Shown: one piece after another, positions 52,209 to 61,799 of the stretch
Layout: every line of letters starts with the position of its first letter
Numbering within the stretch: the stretch's first letter is position 1
Assembly (NCBI GenBank): GCA_963975425.1
Contig: CAXBGS010000008.1
Location: 62,001 to 126,000 of the forward strand
Direction of reading: 5' to 3'
DNA: 64,000 nucleotides
Source of the DNA: CAXBGS01 sp963975425
Lineage (GTDB): Bacteria > Planctomycetota > Planctomycetia > Pirellulales > Pirellulaceae
The notes under the pieces: model-generated
What the model was told of the DNA's origin: nothing
The model's database searches: none
Seen by the model: the letters and a program-made list of their open reading frames with translations, nothing else
Made by a program: the position numbers and the translations under genes

Positions 52209-53969
52209 TCACGAGATGATTTCGCGACGGTTGTTGACGTAGTCCCACAGGACAAAGCGATCGAGGTCATGACCGGCCGTAAAGAAGACTCGTCCCTGAG
52301 TCGATTCGGCCAAACGGTGCGCAAATCGAATATCCTCTTCGCTTTGTGACCAACTTGGGATCAAGAAGATATTGATCGTGATCCCTTCTTTCTGGCACAA
52401 CATCCCTTCGCGCATGGTCGCCGATTCGGTGACCGGGTTGGGTGGATACAACATGTACAGCCACTCTTCCTCGAAATGCGCCGTCGGCAATCCGTCGGTG
52501 ATCAAGACGACCTGCCGATTGGGCGTATCACAAGTGGCCAAATGTTTTCGCGCCAACTGCAACGAATGTTGAATGTTGGTGAAATGCGGATGGATTTGAT
52601 GCTCGCTGATCTCAGGATCGCTCATATCCGCTCGCAGCTGAACCCAAGGGTCATGGATCGTAACCGGCTTGGGCATCAACTCGATGATCTCGCCTGGCGA
52701 ACAAAGGCGCCCAAACGTGTACATCTCGATGAATCGCAAAAAGTCACCGGGGTACTCGCTTTGGATCAAGCCCTGCAGCGCGAGCGCCATGCGTTTGACG
52801 TTGACGTATTGGCTGTCATATCGCATCGACCCGCTCATATCCATGATGACCGCGGTCGCGCATTTGGGATGATTACGTGTTTTGTGAACCACGATGTCAT
52901 CGCCACGCAGACGAATCGGGCGTTCGTTGCCCTGCCTAAGCAACGCGTTGACGACGGTTTGCGGCATGTCGATGTTGGCGACACTGTCACCAAACTCGTA
53001 GGGTTTGGTCTGCTGCATTTCGACGGCACCTTCGCCAACAACATCACCCTGATGCCGACCCGTTCGCGATGGAGCCAATTCGCTGAAAATTCGCTGCAGC
53101 AGTCTGCCTTGAAAAATCTTGTACGCTTTGGGCGTCAATCGAAATCCGCCACCATCGCGATTCTTTTCAAGCCCCTGTCTTTCGGCCTGCTCGCGAATCA
53201 TGTTTTCGATCTGCTGCTGCATTTCCTGCAGCGCTTGCATGTCCCCCTCTTCGGCGAACTCCTGCAACATATCCATATCGATGATACCGATTTGCGCAGA
53301 TTCGGCCGCCTCTTCAATCTGCTTCAGCAACTCGTCAATCTTTTCAAGCTCTGCTTTGATTTCGAGTGCCTGCGGGATCGTCATCGATTCATTGCCGACG
53401 AATTCGTACTTGCTGGCAAGTTCTTCGATGTTGTGTTTGTCACTCATCCGCTGTGCGATTTGCATCAACCCCCTGGCCGCCTCGCCGTTGTCATCTTCAC
53501 AGCGGTACCACAATTGCTCGATCAGATAGGGCTGTTCCTGCGTGACAGCTTTCTGCAAAAGCGGTTGAAGATTACGCGGCAACTTGACGTTCTTTGAAAC
53601 TGCCTGGAAAGCCTTTCGAGATTTCTTGCGGACGGATTTCGTCTCGTAGGTTTCCAGAATTTTGCGTTTGCGTTCTTCTAACATGGCACGCAGCATGTCC
53701 AAGCTGGGACCTAGCCCGGCGATCTGGCTGGGGTCCAGTCGTACCGCCCGGGCCAGTTCCTCTTCGGTCAATTCGCGGTAGTTTCCATACATCAAAGCTT
53801 GTTCGAACGCGGGCGACACCATATCCGGTGGCGGCTGCGTCGGTGACGGAAACTGGGCAGGATCGTATTTTTGATAAGCGTGAATCACGCCTCCAGGACG
53901 ATAGCCCGAGGTCGACTGAGAGCGAGATTCCGATTGCGATCGCTTGCCGGATCGATGTGGTTGAACCAT
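52209..53969 (-). CDS. VWA-domain protein partnered with a MoxR-type ATPase
   Basis: A 586-residue cytoplasmic protein. The N-terminal 350 residues are helical and charged (many E, Q and R). The C-terminal VWA domain has the MIDAS motif MDMSGSMRYDSQ (D-x-S-x-S, about residue 375), ALQGLIQSEYPGDFLRFIEMYTFGRL and VVLITDGLPTAHFEEEW. It starts 8 bases after the stop of the MoxR-like gene, the usual arrangement of such pairs, which act in metal insertion or remodelling of complexes. Its client is unknown. The 165-base gap to the lipoprotein gene shows nothing. Confidence 0.9.
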   Translation of the reverse strand: MVQPHRSGKRSQSESRSQSTSGYRPGGVIHAYQKYDPAQFPSPTQPPPDMVSPAFEQALMYGNYRELTEEELARAVRLDPSQIAGLGPSLDMLRAMLEERKRKILETYETKSVRKKSRKAFQAVSKNVKLPRNLQPLLQKAVTQEQPYLIEQLWYRCEDDNGEAARGLMQIAQRMSDKHNIEELASKYEFVGNESMTIPQALEIKAELEKIDELLKQIEEAAESAQIGIIDMDMLQEFAEEGDMQALQEMQQQIENMIREQAERQGLEKNRDGGGFRLTPKAYKIFQGRLLQRIFSELAPSRTGRHQGDVVGEGAVEMQQTKPYEFGDSVANIDMPQTVVNALLRQGNERPIRLRGDDIVVHKTRNHPKCATAVIMDMSGSMRYDSQYVNVKRMALALQGLIQSEYPGDFLRFIEMYTFGRLCSPGEIIELMPKPVTIHDPWVQLRADMSDPEISEHQIHPHFTNIQHSLQLARKHLATCDTPNRQVVLITDGLPTAHFEEEWLYMLYPPNPVTESATMREGMLCQKEGITINIFLIPSWSQSEEDIRFAHRLAESTQGRVFFTAGHDLDRFVLWDYVNNRREIIS

Positions 53970-53977
53970 GGGTGTCT

Positions 53978-55417
53978 CTAGAGTTCGTATTCGATCTTGC
54001 CGTGACTTTGCGAACGACTAATGCGGTCCATGCTGTACAGTCCGGCTAAAACGAACTCCACACAACTTGCGCGAATGGCATCACTATCACCGGCATTCAC
54101 TTCAAAAGCTTTTTCCCACGCCGGCGGGACGCTCTTAAGACGCTCGGCGTACTCGCCACTCGGCAGCATGTCGCCGACTTCCACACGAACACCGCCGCGA
54201 AAAATTTCTGCAATTTCAGCCAACCCGTGTTCTTCGACGTATTCACGAAAGACGTTTTCGATCGCGTTGGCGATAACCGAATCCAGGACTTGTCGCTCGC
54301 TCATCTGGTGCGTGCCCATCAAGTCAAGTTCCAGCTTGCCGAGCGAGCTTGCGTACAAGTGACCCAGATCACTGATCCGCGGCACGGCTGGTTTTTCCCC
54401 ATGAATCACGCCACGCTGTCGTGCCGAGGCGACAAGCGTGCGAAAATTCGCTAGCGATAACCGTGCGGACACACCTGATTCTTGATCGACGTACTTGCTG
54501 GCGCGAGCTTGTTCGGTGATTTCCTCGACCACTTGATACATAAAGTAGGGCACAACAACCGGGTAATCCCCCTGCAACTCATCGCCGACTTCCTGTTGCA
54601 GGATTTCAATCCCCTGATCACGTTCGCTCGGGTAATGCGTTTGAACGATGGTTCCGATTCGGTCTTTTAGCTGAGGAATTACTTTACCACTGCGATTGTA
54701 CGTGGACGGGTTCGCAGAAAAGAGAATGAACACATCTAGGTCGAACTGAATCGGATACCCGCGAATCTGAACGTCGCGTTCTTCTAAGATGTTGAACAAG
54801 CCGACTTGCACCAAGTCATCCAGTTCAGGCAACTCGTTCATCGCAAAAATCCCACGATGCATCCGCGGAATCAGTCCAAACGAAAGGGCCTCTTCGGCAC
54901 TCATGCTGACTCCGCCGGTCAGTTTTGCCGGATCAATTTCGCCGATGATGTCCGCAAACTTCGTCCCTGGGCTTAGTCGTTCGGCATATCGATCATCGCG
55001 ATGCCACCAAGCGATTTTGATGTCACAAGGATCATGTTGGGCGACCAATTTTCGACCTAGCGATGTGATGGGAGCGGTCGGGTCTTCGTGTACGGGCAAA
55101 TCGGGATGGTCGAGGTAGGGGATCCACTCGTCAAGAAACCGAACCAACAATCGCATGATGCGACTCTTGGCTTGCCCCTTTTCCCCCAGAAACAAAACAT
55201 CATGCCCGGCCAACAGTGCCAAATTGATTTCTGGAATCACCGTATCGTCGTAACCGACGATGCCCGGGAACAACTCTTCGCCAGCGGCGAGCATGCGGGT
55301 CAGATTGTCTCGGATTTCATGTTTGACGGTTTTTGACTGCCAGCCGCTATCGACAAGTTCTTGTAATGTACTGGGCTGGGGTGGCGCCATGATGGCATTC
55401 ATCAATCGTGGTTCCAA
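53978..55417 (-). CDS. MoxR/magnesium-chelatase-like AAA+ ATPase
   Basis: A 479-residue AAA+ protein. Walker A is GEKGQAKS, a G-x2-G-x-A-K-S form used by MoxR/MCM-type ATPases; a Walker-B-like segment GIFAMNELPELDDLVQVGLFNILEERDVQIRG has Asn where Asp is usual (MNE). FILFSANPSTYNRSGKVIPQLKDRIGTIVQTHYP fits the sensor region. It lies with the VWA gene and is likely its ATPase partner. The start may also be the ATG six residues in (MNAIMAPP). A leader with 13-bp repeats lies upstream. Confidence 0.88.
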   Translation of the reverse strand: MEPRLMNAIMAPPQPSTLQELVDSGWQSKTVKHEIRDNLTRMLAAGEELFPGIVGYDDTVIPEINLALLAGHDVLFLGEKGQAKSRIMRLLVRFLDEWIPYLDHPDLPVHEDPTAPITSLGRKLVAQHDPCDIKIAWWHRDDRYAERLSPGTKFADIIGEIDPAKLTGGVSMSAEEALSFGLIPRMHRGIFAMNELPELDDLVQVGLFNILEERDVQIRGYPIQFDLDVFILFSANPSTYNRSGKVIPQLKDRIGTIVQTHYPSERDQGIEILQQEVGDELQGDYPVVVPYFMYQVVEEITEQARASKYVDQESGVSARLSLANFRTLVASARQRGVIHGEKPAVPRISDLGHLYASSLGKLELDLMGTHQMSERQVLDSVIANAIENVFREYVEEHGLAEIAEIFRGGVRVEVGDMLPSGEYAERLKSVPPAWEKAFEVNAGDSDAIRASCVEFVLAGLYSMDRISRSQSHGKIEYEL

Positions 55418-55723
55418 AGTGTGTGTGGATGTAGCGAGCAGAGTTTTTTGCTGTGGTTTTTTGCTGTGGTTTTTTGCTGTGGTTTATTGCTGTGTTTTTT
55501 TACTGCGGTTTATCGCAAGGTTGATCGCTGCGAGTGGTAACGTTGACTCGCGAAGGAACACGCGCAATCACGCCAAGTGGTGCACCGTGTCGCTGCGACG
55601 GTGCCCGGACTTCCTAAGACGAAGCCCTGGTGATCTGGGTGTTATTGTAGCGCATCGGCGAGCCTGGAAATGCGAAACCCGACCGCGGATCGCGAATCTG
55701 CTAACCGGCGGCACGGCGATGGA
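55418..55723. repeat. Leader region of the MoxR-like gene with 13-bp repeats
   Basis: 306 bases. A tandem array (TTTTTTGCTGTGG) occupies 55444-55508: three perfect 13-bp units at 55444-55456, 55457-55469 and 55470-55482, then two variants. A candidate -10 (complement of ATTGTA, 55644-55649) would start minus-strand transcripts near 55637, placing the array in the leader. The -35 is weak. Confidence 0.75.
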
Positions 55724-58126
55724 TCAAAGTGTCCAGGGAGCCGAAGAAGAAAACTGAGGCGAATCGAACGTGAATCGAGACAGCGATTCTTTAATTTCAT
55801 CAATCTCGCGCTGTATCTTCAGCTTGGCAGTGCCTCGCGAGACTTGAACTGCTTGTTCGTTCAGCATCAATGCGTGCAATCGCATCGATTCGGCCGGGCG
55901 ACCTTTGCTGCGAGAGGCAACGGCCAGCCAACGAGACGCTAGCTGCGAGAGCTGTTCGTGGTCGGATCGATTGTTGCCTGTGTCGTTTGCGTTCTTTTCC
56001 GTATCAGATTCCGCTGTGGCTAGATCGGCCGCATCCTCCGAATGAGTCTCCGTCGCTGACTTGGCAGCGACGTCTGCAGCGGTTGTGGCTTGCCACATTT
56101 CCCACTCTTGCTGGGCCAGCGGACCGATCCTTGGATCCTTGCTGAGCGCAAGCCACTTCAGCCCGGTCATCCAATCGCGTAAGAACAAGCAGTGGTACCG
56201 TCCTGCAATCGCGGCATCACCGTTACTGACGTCATGCGTGTCCGCCCAACGAACAATGTCATTCGCCTTCAAACGCAAACGTCGCATTTGCTCGATCGCA
56301 TCGTCGTAGTCATGCAACTGAGCGATTGCCGATTCGTCGCCTAGAAAATCAGCCGAACGTTCCGCCAAAGCAATCACCTGCTGGCACTGCTGCAGTGACT
56401 GAAACCGCAGCAGGGACTCGGCAACCGCAAAACCACTGGTCAGCGCATTGGAATGCGAATCGCGTGTCTCGACAAATGCATGTCGCGTCAAGAACGTCTC
56501 GGCCATCAATGGTTCGACCGAAACTTGATGCATCTGCGCTAAGGTTTGTAATCCTGCACGAACGATATCGGGATCGCTGACGGACCAACCGATTCTCGCC
56601 GCGGCGACCGCGGCGACCCAATGGTCGGCCGAACCGGGTTCCGATTCCGTCTGTATTTGCGACAGTCGCACCATCAACTTTGGAGCGGACGTCGGCGAAA
56701 TCACGGCGGACAACCCAGGCAATTTCGTCAACAGTCGCTGATGTGCTTCTGATTTCTCAAGCTCACTGGGGACTGCGGGCGGCCCCCTCTCGATCGACTC
56801 ACTCGCCACGTCCAGTTCAAGTGGCTCTGCCATCGCAAACGGATCGGGTAAGTAACTCGATTCGGGTTCGAGATCGACCGATGCGAATGCTCGATCAATC
56901 GACTTCGCGATTCCAGTCACCCAAGATCCGGCATCCCGAAATAGAGCCGCGGCATCCTCGTCACTTAAGGGGTTCGCCAATGCCGATGGTTTCGATTCAG
57001 CCGGACGCGTCCCCTGAGCAACATCCACCAGCGGAGGCAAGTCGTCGTTCTCTCGGTCAGAAACGGTGCCCGTTGAGGGGACGGTCGCAGCGACGTCTCC
57101 AGCAAACAGTTCGCTTGATTCATGGCGATCCTCTTGCGCAGTTGATTCACTTAACGGCGTGGAATCAACAGCTGTCGTGGAGTCACCCATTGCGATGGGA
57201 TCACCGGACTCAGTTGTCTCGCCAAGTTCGGTTGTCTCGCCAAGTGCAGTTGCTTTGCCAAGTTCAGTTGCTTTGCCAAGTTCTGGCGCCGTCACGGCGA
57301 CGTGTGCATTGGGATCCGCAAATCGTTCTGCGTCAGCGTGACGATGCGGACTGCCCGGCGACGGGTCGCTAACGGATGCGGCCAGCTCGGACTGTGTGGT
57401 GCGCCCCACCCAAATCGTGACCGTGATCATCAAGGCAATCAAACCCAACACGAACGCAGGTCGACTGATCTCGCGCCGGACTGTAGACACAATTCTGCGT
57501 GTCGGATTCATCTTCAGCAGACTGTCGGATTCCAAACGCCTCGCCACCAAACTGTGCGGATCGAAGGCGGTTTCCGGCAGCGGCGGCTTGGCGGCATTTT
57601 CAACGACACTGACTTGTTGCGAATCGCCTTCACATGTCTGCGACGGCGACGTCCCCGATTGGTTGGTCGTTAGTGTCACGGGCGAGTCCGGCGGTGCGAT
57701 GCCGAATCCGGCATCAATCGAAATCGCTTCGCCTCGCAACTCTGCATCCACCCGCTGTGGCGAATCCACTGCAAGCGTTTCGCTGAACTGTTGATCTGGC
57801 CTGCCATCACAAAACCGTGTCCGGCTCGCCGCGTTCAAAGCCAGTGGCAAAATACGTCCGATCGATGCCCGTTCGCTGCTGTCGTCTCGCCGACGCGGAT
57901 CGAGCACGCGATAGGTCGAGACCGTAACCTCGGACAACTCGCGCCCGGTCTCTTCCGACGGAGCCTGCAGTTGTTGCTGCGCCAGATCTTTCGCGGTCCT
58001 GGCGGCCGCCTGACGAATGATCGTCGGTCGCCATTCTTGTGGACGTACCCCTAGGCGGCGAAAATCTTCGGCCTTCAGGGGACTCGTTTCGTTCTCTGGA
58101 CGATCCATACTGCGGTGCGCGGACAA
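55724..58126 (-). CDS. Large single-helix membrane protein of unknown function
   Basis: An 800-residue protein. Its first 200 residues are charged (MSAHRSMDRPENETSPL...), with a single membrane helix at about 225-241 (FVLGLIALMITVTIW). A low-complexity segment follows with 18-bp/hexapeptide repeats (about 275-315: ELGKATELGKATALGETTELGETTE). The C-terminal part is helical (DSHSNALTSGFAVAESLLRFQSLQQCQQVIALAERSADFLG). No family recognised. The start is ATG 58126. It is probably a Type II membrane protein exposing a TPR-like helical domain. Confidence 0.65.
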   Translation of the reverse strand: MSAHRSMDRPENETSPLKAEDFRRLGVRPQEWRPTIIRQAAARTAKDLAQQQLQAPSEETGRELSEVTVSTYRVLDPRRRDDSSERASIGRILPLALNAASRTRFCDGRPDQQFSETLAVDSPQRVDAELRGEAISIDAGFGIAPPDSPVTLTTNQSGTSPSQTCEGDSQQVSVVENAAKPPLPETAFDPHSLVARRLESDSLLKMNPTRRIVSTVRREISRPAFVLGLIALMITVTIWVGRTTQSELAASVSDPSPGSPHRHADAERFADPNAHVAVTAPELGKATELGKATALGETTELGETTESGDPIAMGDSTTAVDSTPLSESTAQEDRHESSELFAGDVAATVPSTGTVSDRENDDLPPLVDVAQGTRPAESKPSALANPLSDEDAAALFRDAGSWVTGIAKSIDRAFASVDLEPESSYLPDPFAMAEPLELDVASESIERGPPAVPSELEKSEAHQRLLTKLPGLSAVISPTSAPKLMVRLSQIQTESEPGSADHWVAAVAAARIGWSVSDPDIVRAGLQTLAQMHQVSVEPLMAETFLTRHAFVETRDSHSNALTSGFAVAESLLRFQSLQQCQQVIALAERSADFLGDESAIAQLHDYDDAIEQMRRLRLKANDIVRWADTHDVSNGDAAIAGRYHCLFLRDWMTGLKWLALSKDPRIGPLAQQEWEMWQATTAADVAAKSATETHSEDAADLATAESDTEKNANDTGNNRSDHEQLSQLASRWLAVASRSKGRPAESMRLHALMLNEQAVQVSRGTAKLKIQREIDEIKESLSRFTFDSPQFSSSAPWTL
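57204..57285. repeat. 18-bp in-frame repeats inside the 800-residue protein gene
   Basis: Adjacent 18-bp units (CCAAGTTCAGTTGCTTTG type, about four copies with substitutions) encode the repeated hexapeptide (E/A)LG(K/E)(A/T)T. Units are multiples of three so the frame is kept. Confidence 0.8.
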
Positions 58127-58308
58127 ATGAACTCAATCAGTCCATTCGCCGCGAGCCCAACCATCTTGGTGGAAAAAATGTTGTTCAGGTGATTGTTAAG
58201 TCAAACCACGTGCTTGGACACGCCAGTCGGCTAACAGGTTCCCAATCCCGTGACCACCGCGATGGGCGGGTCGTGGCTAATTGTCACTCACGCCCACACC
58301 GAGGATCG

Positions 58309-59205
58309 TCACACGTCACAAACTTGAAATGCCTGCTGCAATGAGGCCACTGGGTCTTTTGCCGTCGGAATGAATTCCTGAGCAATGTAACCCTGAAAAC
58401 CTGTTTCCATTATCGCACGAATCACTGCTGGATAGTTAATTTCTTGGGAATCATCCAGTTCAGCGCGGCCAGGATTCCCCGCGGTGTGATAGTGCCCCAC
58501 AATCTTGTGATAACGGCGAATATTCCGGATCAGGTCTCCGTTCATTATTTGGACGTGATAGACATCAAATAGCAGTTTAAAACTGTCCGACCCGACTTCG
58601 TTAACCAATTCAGCACATAAGTGAACATCGTCCCCCCAGTACCCCGGGTGCCCTTTCATGGGGTGGGAATCGTCAACGCTGTTGAGATGTTCAAGGACGA
58701 GCCCGATTCCGTTTTGTTCGGCGTAGGGAACGACACGTTTCCAACAATTGAGACAATTTTTTCTGGCCGCGCGATCACTGATCCCTTTCTTTGACATGCC
58801 CGTGAACGTGATCACATTTGGCGCGTTGTATTTCACGGCCAAGTCGATCGATTCGCGCAGCTTTGATTCAACCTCGGCATGATTTTCGGGGTCCAATGGT
58901 CCTTGGCTAAACCCGTGACTGCCGACCAAAGAAATCTTCAATCCCATCTTTGTCACAGCGTCATAGTCGGCCGAGGGAATTCCCTCCATCGCTTCGAGAC
59001 CGATGCGTTTGCAGTGCGATGCCAGTTCAAGTGACGGCATTGGCTTGAAACACCACCCCATCACACTTTGCCGTACGCGCGAACCAGATTTCGCTGGTGC
59101 GTTGCGTTTCTGTTCCGTGCCTACTTCCTGAGCCAACACAGGTTTTGCCGATACGGCAGCACCAGCAATCAACGCCTGAGCCGCAAGAAAGTCGCGTCGC
59201 TTCAT
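58309..59205 (-). CDS. Tat-exported hydroxypyruvate isomerase-like protein
   Basis: I choose ATG 59205 (MKRRDFLAAQALIAGAAVSA) because it begins with the Tat motif RRDFL; an ATG at 59229 adds eight residues. The mature TIM-barrel matches Hyi/sugar-phosphate isomerases: HLNSVDDSHPMKGHPGYW, LLFDVYHVQIMNGDLIRNI, GHYHTAGNPGRAELDDSQEINYPAVI. Residues Glu/His/Asp for metal binding appear present. Natural Hyi is cytoplasmic; export points to another sugar-like substrate. The class is widely expanded in planctomycetes. Confidence 0.9.
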   Translation of the reverse strand: MKRRDFLAAQALIAGAAVSAKPVLAQEVGTEQKRNAPAKSGSRVRQSVMGWCFKPMPSLELASHCKRIGLEAMEGIPSADYDAVTKMGLKISLVGSHGFSQGPLDPENHAEVESKLRESIDLAVKYNAPNVITFTGMSKKGISDRAARKNCLNCWKRVVPYAEQNGIGLVLEHLNSVDDSHPMKGHPGYWGDDVHLCAELVNEVGSDSFKLLFDVYHVQIMNGDLIRNIRRYHKIVGHYHTAGNPGRAELDDSQEINYPAVIRAIMETGFQGYIAQEFIPTAKDPVASLQQAFQVCDV

Positions 59206-59442
59206 CTTCGTACCTTCAATGAATGTCATGAGTCATCGGATTCGCCGGACATCGATTGTAGATGATTGGGTCGTGCCGCGTTGATTTCGCAAACGTCGCG
59301 GCGACGGGACGTGCAATCGTCATATTCGTTACATCACGGAATGATCAAATTGGTGAATCCTGGATCGATTCTTTATATTCGGCGGCGACTGGGGATCAGT
59401 CGTAGGGTTTTCTGGGTCGTCTCCGTTCCAGAAAGCCAAGCC

Positions 59443-60090
59443 ATGATGTTTATTGCAATCCTTGCGACGCTGATCATTCTCAATGCCCTGACACTGCGGT
59501 TCGTCGCCGGGTGTTCCGCCAAAGCAGAAAGCCCGATCGCGGAACCCGATTTTCAGTGGCTAGACATCGACGAGGTTCCGCAGCGGATTCTTAGCAAGAC
59601 CGATGATGTTCGCCAACGTTTTACCAAGGCAGGTTTCCGAACGATCGGATTCGCGTTGGTCAAACATCGCTTGTTGTCAATGTACGAAATCAGCTTTGAA
59701 TTGGACGGGACGGTGATCGGAAACCACTCGCGTTATGCGATGTTCGGATTTCCCATGGGTTCGGCAACGGCGATTCAGTCGCTGTTGGAAGACGGCAAGT
59801 TGCTGGAAACGTCAACCAGAGACGAGTTACCCAAATCCGCAGCGTTCGTGAACGAGAGCAAGATGCTGAAGGTAAAGATGGCCGGCACCGAAGACATTTC
59901 TCAGTTATTGAACGCACACCGCGAATTGGTCCGAGAGCATCGTTCGTCCGAGAACCCGCCGATCCAAATCACCCGTGAATTGATCCCGGAACTCAACGCC
60001 TATGGTTTGAATCTGGCTGATCACTTGTTGCATAAGAACGGCGACTTGCCACAGAAACCAGTCGTGCTGTACCCGAGCGTCGCAGAGTGA
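59443..60090 (+). CDS. Membrane-anchored protein of unknown function
   Basis: Start ATG 59443 (MMFIAILATLIILNALTLRF), preceded by GAAAG about 8 bases upstream, gives 215 residues. In-frame starts at 59266 (TTG) and 59341 (ATG) precede it but add no conserved sequence. The N-terminal helix (about 2-20) anchors it; the outer part contains FQWLDIDEVPQRILSKTDDVRQRF, SMYEISFELDGTVIGNHSRYAMFGF and FVNESKMLKVKMAG, a mixed beta/alpha fold. No family recognised. It lies divergent from the isomerase gene. Confidence 0.6.
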   Translation: MMFIAILATLIILNALTLRFVAGCSAKAESPIAEPDFQWLDIDEVPQRILSKTDDVRQRFTKAGFRTIGFALVKHRLLSMYEISFELDGTVIGNHSRYAMFGFPMGSATAIQSLLEDGKLLETSTRDELPKSAAFVNESKMLKVKMAGTEDISQLLNAHRELVREHRSSENPPIQITRELIPELNAYGLNLADHLLHKNGDLPQKPVVLYPSVAE

Positions 60091-60134
60091 ACGTCCTGTG
60101 GTGGACAAAGATCGACGCTTGAACTGACAGCGTA

Positions 60135-60173
60135 GGTCGTCAGCGCTGGTCGTCAGCGCTGGTCGTCAGCGTT
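60135..60173. repeat. 3 x 13-bp tandem repeat upstream of the amidohydrolase gene
   Basis: GGTCGTCAGCGCT occurs at 60135-60147, 60148-60160 and (last base pairs changed) 60161-60173. It lies between the membrane protein gene (stop 60090) and the amidohydrolase start at 60283. Confidence 0.85.
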
Positions 60174-60282
60174 GGTGGTTGGCCGACCTGGCTCCCTCGA
60201 CCAGGCCGCGCGTCATCCAAACCGATACACTGTGGCGGTTCTATGTCTGCCACCACCACTGCAATTCTTTGGATCCGATGCG

Positions 60283-61722
60283 ATGTTCGATCGACGAGCC
60301 ATACCGACACTCTTGCTTGTACTGATCTCGTTCGAATCGTTGGTGATATCTGCCAGCGGTCGTTTGCACGCCAAGGAATACGACTTGGTGCTGCAAGGCG
60401 GACGAGTGATGGATCCCGAAAGTGGGTTTGATGGTGTTCGCAATGTTGCGATTGATGACGGCGTCATTGCAGCGATCTCGGAAAATCCGCTGGACGGAAA
60501 AGAAAACATCGATGCAACAGGGCTGATCGTTGCGCCAGGTTTCATCGACTTGCATCAACACGCACTGGACGACGCCAGTATCCGTTTAAAAGCACTCGAC
60601 GGTGTGACCAGCATTCTGGAACTGGAGGTCGGTACGGCGGATGTCGAGCAATGGTACCGCCAGCGCGAGGGGAATTCGCGAATCCATCACGGTGTTTCGA
60701 TCGGTCACATCCCGGTGCGAATGAAAGTAATGGGAGACGCCCCGGCGTTCCTGCCACCGGAGGGCGCCCGAGCGATATCCGAAAAAGCTTCCGCTGAGCA
60801 AATCGAGCAAATGGCCGAGCGAATCGAAGAGGGCATCGCTGCGGGGGCCGTTGCCGTTGGCTTCGGATTGGCATACACACCCGCCGCGACCGAATCTGAA
60901 ATCGTCATGATGATGCGCGTCGCTGGTGCTCACGGCGCCTCGTGCCACATTCACATGGGCGGCGGCAGTAAAGAGCAACGGGTGCTCGATGCGGCGAGAA
61001 TGGCGGCAACCGCCGACGCACCCGTCCATATCGTTCACTTCCAGGCGGGCGTTCGTGACCAGATCGGTGAACTGCTGCGACTGGTCGAAGGGCTCCGCAA
61101 ACAAGGTCAGGACATCACGATTGAATGCTATCCGTGGTCGGCGGGAATGACCGAGATTCAATCCGCCATTTTCGCGCCAGGATTCCGTGAACGTTTGGAA
61201 GTGGACTATAGCGACATCCGCTGGGGCGCAACGGGCGAGCAGTTAAACGAAGAGAGTTTCGCCAGTTATCGAAAACAAGGCGGACTGATCATCGTCAAAA
61301 ACAACACCGATGAAGCGGTCGCGACCGCTGTGAATCATCCACTGACCATGATCGCCAGTGACGGTTTGGTCGGGCATCCACGAAACGCAGGAACCTATGC
61401 CCGCGTGCTCGGTCATTTCGTCCGTGATGGTAAAGGGCTGGAACTGATGTCGGCGCTGCGGAAGATGAGCCTGATGCCGGCCAAACGACTGGAACCACTG
61501 GCGCCTATGTTCGCCCGCAAGGGACGCGTCCAAGTCGGTTGCGATGGTGATTTGACGCTGTTTGATCCTGCCCAGGTCAACGCTCGAGCCACGTACGAAC
61601 AGCCACTGTTGGCATCCAAAGGTATCTCTTGGGTCTTGGTGGCTGGCACGCCGGTGGTCCGCGATGGCAACCTGGTCGAAGACGTCTATCCCGGCCAAGG
61701 CCTCCGATCGGACCGCAAATAA
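60283..61722 (+). CDS. Secreted N-acyl-D-amino-acid deacylase-like amidohydrolase
   Basis: ATG 60283 (MFDRRAIPTLLLVLISFESL) starts a signal peptide and gives 479 residues; an earlier in-frame start at 60172 lies in the repeats. Amidohydrolase fold: YDLVLQGGRVMDPESGFDGVRNVAIDDGVIAAI, the metal-binding HxH in GFIDLHQHALDD, ELEVGTADVEQWYRQ, GASCHIHMGGGS, APVHIVHFQAG, and the end FARKGRVQVGCDGDLTLFDPAQVNARATYEQP. It is most like D-aminoacylase/deacetylase-type enzymes. The substrate and periplasmic location are inferred. Confidence 0.85.
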   Translation: MFDRRAIPTLLLVLISFESLVISASGRLHAKEYDLVLQGGRVMDPESGFDGVRNVAIDDGVIAAISENPLDGKENIDATGLIVAPGFIDLHQHALDDASIRLKALDGVTSILELEVGTADVEQWYRQREGNSRIHHGVSIGHIPVRMKVMGDAPAFLPPEGARAISEKASAEQIEQMAERIEEGIAAGAVAVGFGLAYTPAATESEIVMMMRVAGAHGASCHIHMGGGSKEQRVLDAARMAATADAPVHIVHFQAGVRDQIGELLRLVEGLRKQGQDITIECYPWSAGMTEIQSAIFAPGFRERLEVDYSDIRWGATGEQLNEESFASYRKQGGLIIVKNNTDEAVATAVNHPLTMIASDGLVGHPRNAGTYARVLGHFVRDGKGLELMSALRKMSLMPAKRLEPLAPMFARKGRVQVGCDGDLTLFDPAQVNARATYEQPLLASKGISWVLVAGTPVVRDGNLVEDVYPGQGLRSDRK

Positions 61723-61799
61723 TAAACGGTTTCGATCCGGCCGAGCTGGCTCACCTGGCTTGTTTCGCTTTGAACTCTCAAGACGGGACAACAGATTTG

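Noticed and set aside
52476..53597. A 373-codon plus-strand frame opposite the VWA gene.
   Set aside because: The minus-strand reading has a MIDAS motif and family structure. The opposing frame is rich in R, H and L with no domain and is a shadow of codon bias.
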